A DNA stretch of 64,000 nucleotides from an uncultured Pirellula sp. Lineage in GTDB: Bacteria > Planctomycetota > Planctomycetia > Pirellulales > Pirellulaceae. This document shows positions 8,607 through 16,704 of this stretch, in pieces. The stretch lies in NCBI GenBank assembly GCA_903858115.1, contig CAIOHR010000242.1:124001-188000 (forward strand), written 5' to 3'. The translations under genes and the position numbers were made by a program. The notes under the pieces are model-generated. The model saw only the letters and a program-made list of their open reading frames with translations, did not search any database and was not told the origin of the DNA. Position 1 is the stretch's first letter, and every line of letters starts with the position of its first letter.

Positions 8607-10918
8607 TGCCTGGCGAAATCAGATATTTTGGTATTCGTCACCACGGACCTGGTTCCGCTCGACGGTTGATCGAAGCACTCGCGACCATGCAACCAACGCA
8701 AGTGTTGATCGAGGGGCCATCGGATCTGTCGGACTTGATCCCAATGTTGGCCGACAAGGACATGGTTCCGCCTGTAGCCTTGTTAGCGTATCCAGCGGGC
8801 GAACCCGAACGAACCGTCTTCTGGCCCTTCTCCGTTTTTTCACCCGAATACCAAGCGATCGTTTGGGCAACCCAGAACGGCGTCCCAACTCGATTCATTG
8901 ATTTGCCAGTGTCATGGCGTTTTCCAGTGCCCAGCGGCGACACAGCAGCCTTGCGTAGCAAACTTGAAGAAACTGAGACAGAAGAAACTTCAGCTAATAA
9001 CGCGGAAGAAATTCGCGAGCCAACCGGTCAGTCATCAGAGTTGGCTACACAATTGACTGATCTGTCGTCTCAAATCGAACGTGATCCGATCGGTGCGCTC
9101 GCCTTCGCAGCCGGATATGAGGACGGAGAAAGTTGGTGGCAGGATGTTATAGAGGAAAATCCAGAGCCTGGTCCAATTTTCTCAGCGGTCGCAGATGCCA
9201 TGCGCACTTTGCGAGAAAGTGTCTCTACCACAAGACCGGATGATGCCGTCCGTGAAGCCCATATGCGTCTCGAAATCGCTGACGCGCGCAAGAAAACGGA
9301 TGGTCCCATCGCGGTTGTATGCGGCGCGTGGCACGTACCCGCGCTGAATACAAAGCATACGCAAAAAGACGATCGTCAACTCTTGAAGGGATACGCAAAA
9401 AACAAGATCACTGCGACCTGGACACCGTGGACGTCCCCGCGACTTTCGTTTGCGAGTGGATATGCTGCTGGAGTTGCGCATCCTGGTTGGAACCTTCATT
9501 TATGGCAGTCGCTTCGGAGTGAACAATCGACGCGTTGGATTACGCGCACGGCTCGATGCTTGCGTGAAAAGGGTCATCTTGTTTCGACAGCTTCATTGAT
9601 CGAGACAGAGCGATTAGCCGTTTCATTGGCCGCTTTGCGAGGACGACCACAAATCGGCTTTCAAGAACTGATCGATGCGACCGTTTCCTGTATCTGCTTT
9701 GGCAATCAGGCCCTTTGGCAATCGGTTGCCGATGAGATGTTGATAGGAAGCGACGTAGGCCGTATTCCTGCAGGTGTACCGCTGGCTCCTCTTCTAGAAG
9801 ATTTACAACGTCAGCAAAAAGAGGCGAAACTAAAACCCGAAGCGCTCCAACGAGAATTGATGGTAGATTTGCGTTCCGAAGCGGGACTGTTTCGATCAAC
9901 TCTATTGCATCGACTCGCAGCGTTGGAAGTCCATTGGGGCAAACTAGATGATCCTGGTCGAAGCCGCGGAACATTTCGCGAACGCTGGGTACTTGCCTGG
10001 GAACCAGAGTTTTCTGTGGCGCTGGTTGAGAATCTGATTTATGGAGCTACGATTGCTCAGGCCGCGGAAGGAAAAATCATCGCTTCATTGTCAGAAGCAA
10101 GCGGACTGTCGGAACTTTCGAACTTGGTGTTCCAATCGCTAACAGCACAATTACCAAAAGCGGCATCCAAGGCAAGCGAAACCTTCGAGCAACGCGCGGC
10201 GCAGGCTACCGATTGTCTGGAGATGTTATCGTCGTTGCCCTCGATGGCCGATATATTGCGCTATGGAAAAGCTCGACAGGTCGACCTTGGACAGATGGCT
10301 ACATTGTTCGATCGCATCGTGTTGCAAGCATCGTTGGCTCTTCACCATGCAGCTCGAGGTTTGGACTACGATGCGGCCGCTATGTTACGCAACGCAATTC
10401 GCGAAGCTGACCGAGCTATTCGTTTGCTTGAGTCCGCTTCACTTGCATCTTGGCTAAAGGCTTTGCGCGATGTTGTTGACGACAATACTGCAACAGCTTT
10501 GGTGGCAGGTCAGTCCGCAAGACTGCTATACGAAGGAGATCACATCAGCTCACAAGAAGTCGTCAACTTGTTAGCCCGAAAACTATCTCCTGGGACTACC
10601 TTGCAAAATGCATCCGGCTTCTTTGAAGGATTTTTAGACGGTGCTGGAGAACGCTTGATTCATGACTCACAGCTGCGCAATTGTGTGAACGATTGGATAA
10701 TTAGCCTTGACGAAGAAACTTTTGTTCAGTCGCTCCCGCTGTTTCGCCGAGTCTTTTCCAATCTCGACAAAATGGAAAGTAAGCGACTAATGACGGCAGT
10801 TTTAGGACACGAAGTGACGTACTCTGGATTCAAGATGATTGACGATTGTGACAAACTCTGGCCCAACCACCTGCAGCGAGTTCTAGGGATTTTGAATGGA
10901 AAACGGTCCGATGAATGA
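8606..10918 (+). CDS. DUF5682 protein, TIKI/TraB-like motifs (cassette gene 4)
   Basis: 770 residues, cytoplasmic. The N-terminal 250 residues show GIRHHGPGSAR (9-19), VLIEGPSD with E36, RFIDLP (96-101), REAHMRLEI (216-224) and VVCGAWHVPAL with H243. The order (GxxHxGxxS; hhhE; hhD; R[D/E]xxM; hhxGxxH) matches the motif series of the TIKI/TraB/EreA/ChaN-like superfamily, which includes metal-dependent proteases and esterases, so a metallohydrolase-type fold is inferred. Residues about 115-150 are an acidic low-complexity insert. The C-terminal 500 residues are helical and unassigned. I recognise the whole as the DUF5682 type. It overlaps the ATPase gene by 1 bp (TGATG) and the VWA gene by 23 bp. 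It may be the effector enzyme activated or loaded by the MoxR-VWA pair (inference). Confidence 0.85.
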   Translation: MPGEIRYFGIRHHGPGSARRLIEALATMQPTQVLIEGPSDLSDLIPMLADKDMVPPVALLAYPAGEPERTVFWPFSVFSPEYQAIVWATQNGVPTRFIDLPVSWRFPVPSGDTAALRSKLEETETEETSANNAEEIREPTGQSSELATQLTDLSSQIERDPIGALAFAAGYEDGESWWQDVIEENPEPGPIFSAVADAMRTLRESVSTTRPDDAVREAHMRLEIADARKKTDGPIAVVCGAWHVPALNTKHTQKDDRQLLKGYAKNKITATWTPWTSPRLSFASGYAAGVAHPGWNLHLWQSLRSEQSTRWITRTARCLREKGHLVSTASLIETERLAVSLAALRGRPQIGFQELIDATVSCICFGNQALWQSVADEMLIGSDVGRIPAGVPLAPLLEDLQRQQKEAKLKPEALQRELMVDLRSEAGLFRSTLLHRLAALEVHWGKLDDPGRSRGTFRERWVLAWEPEFSVALVENLIYGATIAQAAEGKIIASLSEASGLSELSNLVFQSLTAQLPKAASKASETFEQRAAQATDCLEMLSSLPSMADILRYGKARQVDLGQMATLFDRIVLQASLALHHAARGLDYDAAAMLRNAIREADRAIRLLESASLASWLKALRDVVDDNTATALVAGQSARLLYEGDHISSQEVVNLLARKLSPGTTLQNASGFFEGFLDGAGERLIHDSQLRNCVNDWIISLDEETFVQSLPLFRRVFSNLDKMESKRLMTAVLGHEVTYSGFKMIDDCDKLWPNHLQRVLGILNGKRSDE

Positions 10919-12065
10919 ACTTGAACGGCGATGGCAAATGATACTGGGTGGCGACGTCAGCAAACTTGGCGACAATGACCGTAGAATTGCGTCCGCGCTA
11001 GATGCTTTGTATGCATCACCAGATCCTTCAACCAAGTACCGACGTGGAGGACTTGGAGGATCCGTTCCGCGCGTCGCCAAATGGATGGGTGATATCCGTG
11101 AGTGCTTTCCTACCCCTGTTGTGCAGATTATCCAACGCGATGCATTCACACGATTGGGTCTGCGACAAATGCTACTGGAACCTGAGTTCTTAACTGCAAT
11201 GCAAGCCGACGTCAATTTGGTTGCAGATCTGATGAGCCTAAAAGATATGATGCCCGAAAAGACGAAGCAGATCGCTCGCCAAGTGATTCAGAAGGTCGTT
11301 AAACAACTTATCGAAAGGTTGGAGCAAAAAACGGTTGACGCTCTACGCGGTGCTCTCGATCGTAGTAAACGTACTTCGCGACCACGTACCGTCGACATCG
11401 ATTGGTCGCGAACCATACGAGCAAACTTGCATCAATATTTGCCAGAATTCCAAACTATTGTCCCTCAGCGATTGATTGGGTTTGCTCGCAAACAACGTCG
11501 TCTTGTCGATCTGGACGAAGTCATCCTTTGCGTTGACCAATCAGGCTCGATGGCCCCATCCGTGATCTACGCGTCGATCTTCGCAGCCGTGATGGCATCA
11601 CTGCCCGTTGTACGAACACAGTTGGTATGCTTCGACACGGTAGTGCTTGACCTGACCGAACTGTTAGCTGACCCAGTAGACGTACTGTTTGGAGTTCAAT
11701 TGGGTGGCGGGACGGACATCAATCAAGCGGTCGGTTACTGTGCAGGAAAAATCCAGCAACCTCGCAAATCGCATTTGGTACTAATCACCGATCTGTATGA
11801 GGGTGGCAACGCAGATGAACTGGTCGCTCGATTGAGAAATCTGCTCAGCGACGGCGTCAATGTAATTGTGCTTTTGGCTCTTAGCGACGATGGACGTCCT
11901 GCGTACGATACCGAACTATCAGCTACCGTTGCGGCATTAGGAATCGCAGTTTTCGCTTGCACGCCAGACCAGTTTCCGGATTTGATGGCAACCGCCTTGC
12001 GTCGCCAAGATATTTTTCAGTGGGCCGCAAAACAAGACCTAAAAGTTGTTGCACCCAAAGCCTGA
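10896..12065 (+). CDS. VWA-domain protein, CoxE/ViaA-like (cassette gene 5)
   Basis: 389 residues. The N-terminal 200 residues are helical; the C-terminal part is a von Willebrand factor A domain with an intact metal-ion-dependent adhesion site: DQSGS (D214, S216, S218), the threonine of GGGTD (T273) and the aspartate of LITDL (D299). All MIDAS residues are present, so it should bind Mg2+ and a ligand carboxylate. VWA proteins of this layout partner MoxR ATPases. The ATG at 10896 overlaps the preceding gene by 23 bp; an in-frame ATG at 10911 (MNELERR) is an equally good start. It is the last gene of the cassette; a 360-bp gap follows. Confidence 0.93.
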   Translation: MENGPMNELERRWQMILGGDVSKLGDNDRRIASALDALYASPDPSTKYRRGGLGGSVPRVAKWMGDIRECFPTPVVQIIQRDAFTRLGLRQMLLEPEFLTAMQADVNLVADLMSLKDMMPEKTKQIARQVIQKVVKQLIERLEQKTVDALRGALDRSKRTSRPRTVDIDWSRTIRANLHQYLPEFQTIVPQRLIGFARKQRRLVDLDEVILCVDQSGSMAPSVIYASIFAAVMASLPVVRTQLVCFDTVVLDLTELLADPVDVLFGVQLGGGTDINQAVGYCAGKIQQPRKSHLVLITDLYEGGNADELVARLRNLLSDGVNVIVLLALSDDGRPAYDTELSATVAALGIAVFACTPDQFPDLMATALRRQDIFQWAAKQDLKVVAPKA

Positions 12066-12285
12066 AGAGTAACCATCTTCGAATACCAACCTAGAGTTTT
12101 CTCGAAAGATAGGCCTGCGTAAAGCAGAACGCGGCCACTCGCTTCGTTGACTGCGTTGCTCGCGGCAATCGGAGCGGCAAACCAACAATTTCCGTACTGC
12201 CGCGGCAATCGAACTCATGGGTTATTCGTCTTTTGGCAGCTTTGCAGTTTGCTTGTAAGTCAACATTGCAAGCTGATCGGCCAAC
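12066..12285. other. Intergenic downstream of the cassette
   Basis: About 220 bp (part of a 363-bp gap between intact genes) with no gene. Sequence around 12121-12210 is locally GC-rich (CGCGG, GCGGCAA motifs repeated) but forms no clear terminator. It leads into the GC-rich transferred segment. Confidence 0.4.
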
Positions 12286-12417
12286 TCAAACGCACGCAAC
12301 TTCTTGTGATCCCGCATTTCTCAACCCCTCACGAACTAAAATGACCGCCGTTACACTCAATCCTCCAATCAGCGGCGCGAGCAGCACGGCGGTGAGGAGT
12401 GTGAGTGTGTGTTTCAT
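12286..12417 (-). pseudogene. Truncated 5' end of a secreted-protein gene
   Basis: An ATG at 12417 begins MKHTLTLLTAVLLAPLIGG, a textbook signal peptide, then runs on as 25 residues that resemble no mature protein before a stop at 12286. It lies 11 bp after the stop of the ThuA gene on the same strand, so it reads as the next gene of a former operon, cut shortly after its signal peptide. Near-identical leaders of the type MKHTLTLLTALLLAPLA are, as I recall, frequent in Verrucomicrobia-like and planctomycete secreted enzymes. The mature part is missing. Confidence 0.55.
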
Positions 12418-12428
12418 GGTTCCATTTG

Positions 12429-13244
12429 CTACTTCTGACTCGCAGGGATCGCCGTCACTTTCGCTGCCCACTTGATGCCTTCGAGCACATGCTGTCGCGC
12501 GAAGGGCGTGCTAAGGGAGCGCAGGTCGTGGCCGAACTCGGTGTAAAAGAAGCGACCGCCGGTCGCGGGTTCGTGGGTCCAGGCGATGGGATGATCCGCG
12601 CCCATGGGCTTGCCGTTGCGGGTTTTGAAATACTCACGCACAGGCGTGTAAGTGGATTCGTCCACGCGCATGAGGACGTTGAAGCCGGGCTGGCCAGTGA
12701 CGGAGTGATCATGATTGGTCCAGTCGGCTTCGATCCAAAACTCCGCAGGCTGCCCTTTGATGGCTGGATGATCCTTCGCAGTGGGATCAATGGTGACCTT
12801 GGCTTTGCTGAAGTCGGAGTCGCTATTGAAGTCGCATCCGCCGATCGCGTTCAGCCACGGCCACTTCGTCTGATGCACCAGCGCGGCATGCAGGCCCACG
12901 ATGCCTTTGTTGCCCTTGGTGAACCATTCCTCCACCGACTTGCGCTGCTCCTCGGGCAGCACCTTGTCGAGTTCGTTGGCGTTGTTGAGCACGAGCACGT
13001 CGTAGCGGCTCAGTTCCTCGGCACGCATGTCTTTCCAATGCTCCGTCACGTCTACCTCGAAGCCGTTTTCGTGACCGAGCAAAACAAGCCAGCGATTGAT
13101 TTTCGGCGTTTCGGGGTGGCGATAGTAGCCGGTATTGGAATACACCAGCACCTTCAATCCAGGGCCTGTTGACGCGGGGGCCGCAGGTTCATGACAGTGG
13201 GCGATGCTGGTAAGCAGGAGCAGGGAGAGGATGAGATGCTTCAT
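12429..13244 (-). CDS. ThuA-domain secreted protein
   Basis: 271 residues from ATG 13244 (MKHLILSLLLLTSIAHC), chosen because it gives a proper signal peptide; an upstream in-frame start at 13295 does not. The mature part is a ThuA (trehalose-utilisation-like, class I glutamine-amidotransferase-like fold) domain: KVLVYSNTGYYRH near the N-terminus, YDVLVLNNANEL, NKGIVGLHAALVHQ, and near the end GRFFYTEFGHD. ThuA-like proteins process or epimerise sugars, often beside DUF1080 and oxidoreductases; the exact reaction is unknown. The gene is visibly more GC-rich than its surroundings (hand count 39/60 at 12541-12600 against 32/60 at 11881-11940) and is flanked by remnants of two other genes on the same strand, which suggests transfer. 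Confidence 0.9.
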   Translation of the reverse strand: MKHLILSLLLLTSIAHCHEPAAPASTGPGLKVLVYSNTGYYRHPETPKINRWLVLLGHENGFEVDVTEHWKDMRAEELSRYDVLVLNNANELDKVLPEEQRKSVEEWFTKGNKGIVGLHAALVHQTKWPWLNAIGGCDFNSDSDFSKAKVTIDPTAKDHPAIKGQPAEFWIEADWTNHDHSVTGQPGFNVLMRVDESTYTPVREYFKTRNGKPMGADHPIAWTHEPATGGRFFYTEFGHDLRSLSTPFARQHVLEGIKWAAKVTAIPASQK

Positions 13245-13327
13245 AGTGATGGGTAAAGTGAACGTTTGGAATGATAGGAGAATGCTCAACGTCATTCTTT
13301 GCAGGTGGTTTTTGGTCTGTCGTGCCG

Positions 13328-13483
13328 CTATTGTAAGAAATCGAAGCCCGCGTGACCGCCTTCTGCAGCCGATGACAGATTATAGCAAAACAGGCCAACC
13401 TTGGTCCACTCGTACCACGCGGTTCGGTATGGATAATCGCGATCACCCAGCGGCTCGTAGTAAGACTTCTTGAAGTTCGTGTT
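13328..13483 (-). pseudogene. C-terminal remnant of a glycosyl hydrolase (GH43-like)
   Basis: Reading the minus strand from 13483 to the TAG at 13328 gives 51 residues including YYEPLGDRDYPYRTAWYEWT, KVGLFCYN and SSAAEGGHAGFDFLQ, with an in-frame TAG at 13484-13486 just before it and no start codon. This text resembles the C-terminus of secreted beta-xylosidase/GH43-type proteins (DRDYPYRTAWYEWTK, ...AGYADFDWF-like end), from memory. It is therefore a 3' fragment of a lost gene that lay upstream of the ThuA gene on the same strand. Confidence 0.6.
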
Positions 13484-13927
13484 CTATCAAGCATTGAGAA
13501 AGTAGGGGAAACACTATGTCTGCAATCGGTGCAAAATCCATGAATTGAACTCAAAATAAATCGTGGCAACCAAATAAAGGGCGACACTTCAATTCGGACC
13601 ATGCGATAAGCCCTGCGGGTTAGTAACTAGGGTTAGTTCGATCGCAAACTTTCTTGACCATTTTTTGAAAACTAAATGAGAGATGCAATGAAAGTGCAAC
13701 TAGTAGATAGCTTTGGGGTGAGGCCGACGCTTCATCGTGCCAGATTGGGTAGGGACCTCACACTTTAGAATTTACGTGGTTTGTGTTGCGAATTGTGTGA
13801 AGGTCGACCCGGTAAGTTATCCGTGTCCGACCCGCTCACGTTGGCCAAGCATTGATTTTGGTTTCGATCAATCAATGGTTAGTAGCGGTGATCATAGGCT
13901 TGTTAAGTCCTCATACCTCCCCAAAAG
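13484..13927. other. Intergenic, no gene seen
   Basis: About 440 bp between the hydrolase remnant and the receiver gene. AT content rises again after 13500. No open frame with protein-like composition, no tRNA and no hairpin of note. It probably holds the promoter of the receiver-Hpt genes. Confidence 0.4.
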
Positions 13928-14350
13928 ATGAACACGGAAAAAACGGTTCTGCATGTCGATGACGATCCCGCTATCTTAGCGATCGTAAAGGTGGCACTCG
14001 AAAAGAAAGGCTATCGAGTCATTTCAATCAGCGACCCCACCACGGTTATCGACATCCTTTTGAAAACGGGGATTCGCGTTGCGATACTCGATATCGAAAT
14101 GCCTGAAATGGATGGCTTAACATTGTTGCGTGAGATCAAACAGCAAGACATAGGAATCAAGACGATCATGCTGACGGGAATGGTTTCGATGAGCACTGTT
14201 CTTAGTGCGACTAGTCTTGGGGCAGAAGAATTCCTAGGTAAACCGGTCAAGAACTTGAATGAGGTGGTACAGGCTGTCGATCGGTGTTTTGCGAACATCG
14301 ACTCTTGGTGGAATGAATTGCGTGACTGGATGTCCGTGAGGAGGCAGTAA
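13928..14350 (+). CDS. Stand-alone receiver-domain response regulator
   Basis: 140 residues, one CheY-like receiver domain: acidic pocket D11, D12, D13, phospho-acceptor D55 in LDIEMPEMDG, Thr of MLTG and Lys of GKPV. No output domain follows; only a short C-terminal tail (SWWNELRDWMSVRR) remains. It lies 118 bp before an Hpt gene on the same strand, so the two can serve as a shuttle: kinase receiver to Hpt to this receiver or the reverse. No Shine-Dalgarno precedes the ATG. Two hybrid kinases at the left end of the window are possible partners, by location only. Confidence 0.93.
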   Translation: MNTEKTVLHVDDDPAILAIVKVALEKKGYRVISISDPTTVIDILLKTGIRVAILDIEMPEMDGLTLLREIKQQDIGIKTIMLTGMVSMSTVLSATSLGAEEFLGKPVKNLNEVVQAVDRCFANIDSWWNELRDWMSVRRQ

Positions 14351-14468
14351 GGAAACCCCTTACGCAGGGATTTCCCATCGAGCAAAAGACGACTCAAGGG
14401 AATTCTTCTAGCTCAGAGTTTCTTGTTTTCATTTAGGTGCAGCCGAACTTAACTCAAGGAGTATTCGT

Positions 14469-14783
14469 ATGATTTCAAATCCCATTCGCTCAACGCTGAT
14501 TGGTGATCCCGACTTTAAACAGCTTCTCGTGGAATTCGTCTCGAAAGTTCCAAAGAGACTAGAGTCGATTCGAAATGCGATGAATGAAAGCGACACAAAA
14601 AATCTCTGCGCGCTGCTACATCAGCTCAAGGGGGCATGTGGTAGTTACGGTTTTCATGAGCTTACTCCACTTGCATCCCAATTGGAGGCAGAACTGCGCT
14701 CGGGAGCCAGTTTGCGATCACAGTTGGATGCTTTAGAGATATTCATTGAATCGTGTATGCGAATGACCGCAGAACCAGAGTAA
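14469..14783 (+). CDS. Histidine phosphotransfer (Hpt) protein
   Basis: 104 residues, a single Hpt four-helix domain. The phospho-accepting histidine is H51 in HQLKGACGSYGF, which fits the HxxKGxxxxxG consensus. Start ATG 14469 is preceded by AAGGAG (14456-14461) with 7-base spacing, one of the few strong ribosome sites in the window. It follows the stand-alone receiver gene by 118 bp on the same strand. Hpt proteins carry phosphate between the receiver of a hybrid kinase and a terminal receiver in the cytosol. The specific kinase is not shown by the sequence. Confidence 0.93.
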   Translation: MISNPIRSTLIGDPDFKQLLVEFVSKVPKRLESIRNAMNESDTKNLCALLHQLKGACGSYGFHELTPLASQLEAELRSGASLRSQLDALEIFIESCMRMTAEPE

Positions 14784-15117
14784 GCGGCTCCTCATTTATC
14801 ACCTGCTCAAATTGATCACGACGTTTGGATATGGCAAAGATGGAATGACGAATCGATTTTCGCCTGAAATGGCTATACCAGACCAAACCTCAAAACCGTC
14901 CAAAATTCTCAACCAAATCGTTACGCCAGCGTTGTTCTACTTTTTTCGGATCAATCGCTGCTCATCCTCAAAAACCAGAGGGTTCTCATGATTAAGTCGT
15001 TTGTATTCGAAACTTTGTCGGTCCTAGCAACATCACTTGCGGCTGATGAACTATTCACGGTTTTCGAGGGAAAAGAAGGCTTGGTGCCCAAGCAACCGCA
15101 AGCTTCATGGCCAGATT
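14784..15117. other. Intergenic between convergent genes, nothing recognised
   Basis: 334 bp between the ends of the Hpt gene (plus) and the receiver gene (minus). Overlapping short frames on both strands (14951-15190 minus, 14988-15257 plus) run into the receiver gene and look like shadows. No clear shared terminator. Confidence 0.4.
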
Positions 15118-15861
15118 TCAATTTTCCTTCTCTTTTCCGTTTGCTTCTGAAGAAGCAAAATTGCAAAGTCGACTTAACTCTTGCGTGCAACCCCTTAGGT
15201 GTTCTTTGGCTGAATGCTCTTTTATTTGACGCTGCAATTCTTTTGCGGCCAAAGTGATTTTCGAGAGCTTACCTTGAGCTGAAATCAATTCAATCCGTCG
15301 AGTAATCATACTAAGTTGCGTTAACTTTCCCGATTCGAGGGCCGGTATGAGGCGGCCGGATAATTCATGCAACGAGTAAATGAGTTTCAATGCGGCTCTA
15401 CTTTGTTCCGATTCATAGGATTCGGATGCTTCAGATGCGTAGTCCATGGAACTGATTTGGCTTCGATACCGTTTCAATCGCGAAATCTGGAATTGAACCG
15501 AATCAAGCAAAGATTTCCACTGCAATGGTTTTCGAAGAAAATCATCGGCCCCAAACGCAAGCGACGACTTTAGCGCGTTCACAGAGGCAATTGCAGTTAT
15601 CACAATCACTAGAATCAATGGATTCGTTTCCTTCAACAGTTTGAGCAATTCAATTCCGTTTCTGTCCGGCATATCCAGATCGGTAATGCAGATGTCGACT
15701 CGATTTTCGACAGCAAGGCCAATCGCTTGTTGAGTGTTGGTAGTCGCAGTGATTTGGACAACTCCCCCAATCTGCTTTTGAAGAAAAAGCCTTATCAACG
15801 CCAACTGCGATTCATCATCTTCGACTATCAGGATATGGAATGGATCGTTAATGCTCTTCAT
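15118..15861 (-). CDS. Response regulator with C-terminal helical domain
   Basis: 247 residues from ATG 15861 (MKSINDPFHILIVEDDESQ); the frame stays open upstream to 16014 but that part has no receiver-like sequence. The receiver domain has the acidic ED-D pocket (VEDDE), phospho-acceptor Asp in ITDLDMPDRNG, Thr in VITAIA and Lys in LRKPL. The C-terminal 100 residues (from about 150) are helical, with ELSGRLIPALESGKLTQLS and AAKELQRQIKEHSAKEH; this resembles an Hpt-like bundle but has no HxxKG histidine, so it may be a dimerisation or docking module. It faces the receiver-Hpt pair. Output is unknown. Confidence 0.9.
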   Translation of the reverse strand: MKSINDPFHILIVEDDESQLALIRLFLQKQIGGVVQITATTNTQQAIGLAVENRVDICITDLDMPDRNGIELLKLLKETNPLILVIVITAIASVNALKSSLAFGADDFLRKPLQWKSLLDSVQFQISRLKRYRSQISSMDYASEASESYESEQSRAALKLIYSLHELSGRLIPALESGKLTQLSMITRRIELISAQGKLSKITLAAKELQRQIKEHSAKEHLRGCTQELSRLCNFASSEANGKEKEN

Positions 15862-16704
15862 TCGATATTGAATCGTGTATTCGTTGGTATTTTGAGTGAA
15901 TGTTTTCGCTCGTGCAGAAAGTAAACCGCTGCACGATTTTTCACTGCGGTTATTCGAGATCTGCTGGACAAGACGCGAAAGCGTGCTGTTCAAAAAACGA
16001 TGGATCAATTGCAATTTGGCAAAACTGCAAGTCGATAGGTCTCCAGTGACAGGCGTGCAATTGCATCTTACGTTCTCTGTCGGTATGGACGACTCAATAA
16101 CTCAGTTTGTTCAGACATGTGATTCACGAATCGCAGATATAGGCGTGAACCTTAGCGGCCTCTGCAAAAGACGCCAGATTCATGGGAATTGACTCCTCGG
16201 AATGGTGTCGGAGTCAACTGTTATTCATCTGGAGTCTGCCACTTTACGCAGGCCTCAATGATTGCTTAACGCTCCTTTGGCATGGATACATACCGAGAAA
16301 AAGTTTTAGGGCTGTTGTGGCCGGGGCATTGCATCCAGTTGGAACGCAATAAACAGGCGGACCAACAATACCGTCATCGTTGTTTGATAGCCTGAGCCGG
16401 ATCCTCACTCCGCAACGGACTTGTGATGCTAAACGGCAGGGTAGCGATCGTATTGACCATTACCCCTGTCTTTTGTGGCCTCTCGATTGGCGAAGACCAG
16501 ACAACACACTCCAACCCGCACCGGTTTGGCACGCGTTTGACACGCCGGAGCGTGTAGTTACTACGCAAGTTTGGATGCGTTTCAAAAGCCGCTAGGTTCC
16601 GAATAAGATCTTTGTGCGTATTCTATCGAGTTGTGGAGTAATGAAACTCCGGGGACGAGTCTGTCCCATTCCCTTTGAGATGCTTCGTAGATTTACTGAG
16701 ATCG
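15862..16704. other. Intergenic, 840 bp, nothing recognised
   Basis: Large spacer before the secreted TIM-barrel gene's 3' end. Open frames occur on both strands (for example 15896-16192 plus, 16374-16568 minus) but have basic, irregular composition and no motif. No tRNA, no clear repeat. Noncoding RNA or a decayed gene cannot be excluded. Confidence 0.35.

Noticed and set aside
4719..12065. Calling the five-gene cassette a proven anti-phage system
   Set aside because: No nuclease, toxin, integrase or other defence gene is nearby; MoxR-VWA pairs also serve in metal insertion and enzyme maturation. Left as open hypothesis.
12405..13172. 255-codon plus-strand open frame opposite the ThuA gene
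   Set aside because: Antisense shadow caused by GC-rich codon positions; the minus strand has a signal peptide and ThuA motifs.
14951..15257. Open frames on both strands between the Hpt and receiver genes
   Set aside because: They overlap each other and the end of the receiver gene and have unlikely composition.
16374..16568. 64-codon minus-strand open frame in the 840-bp gap
   Set aside because: No motif, no ribosome site; cannot be told from chance.
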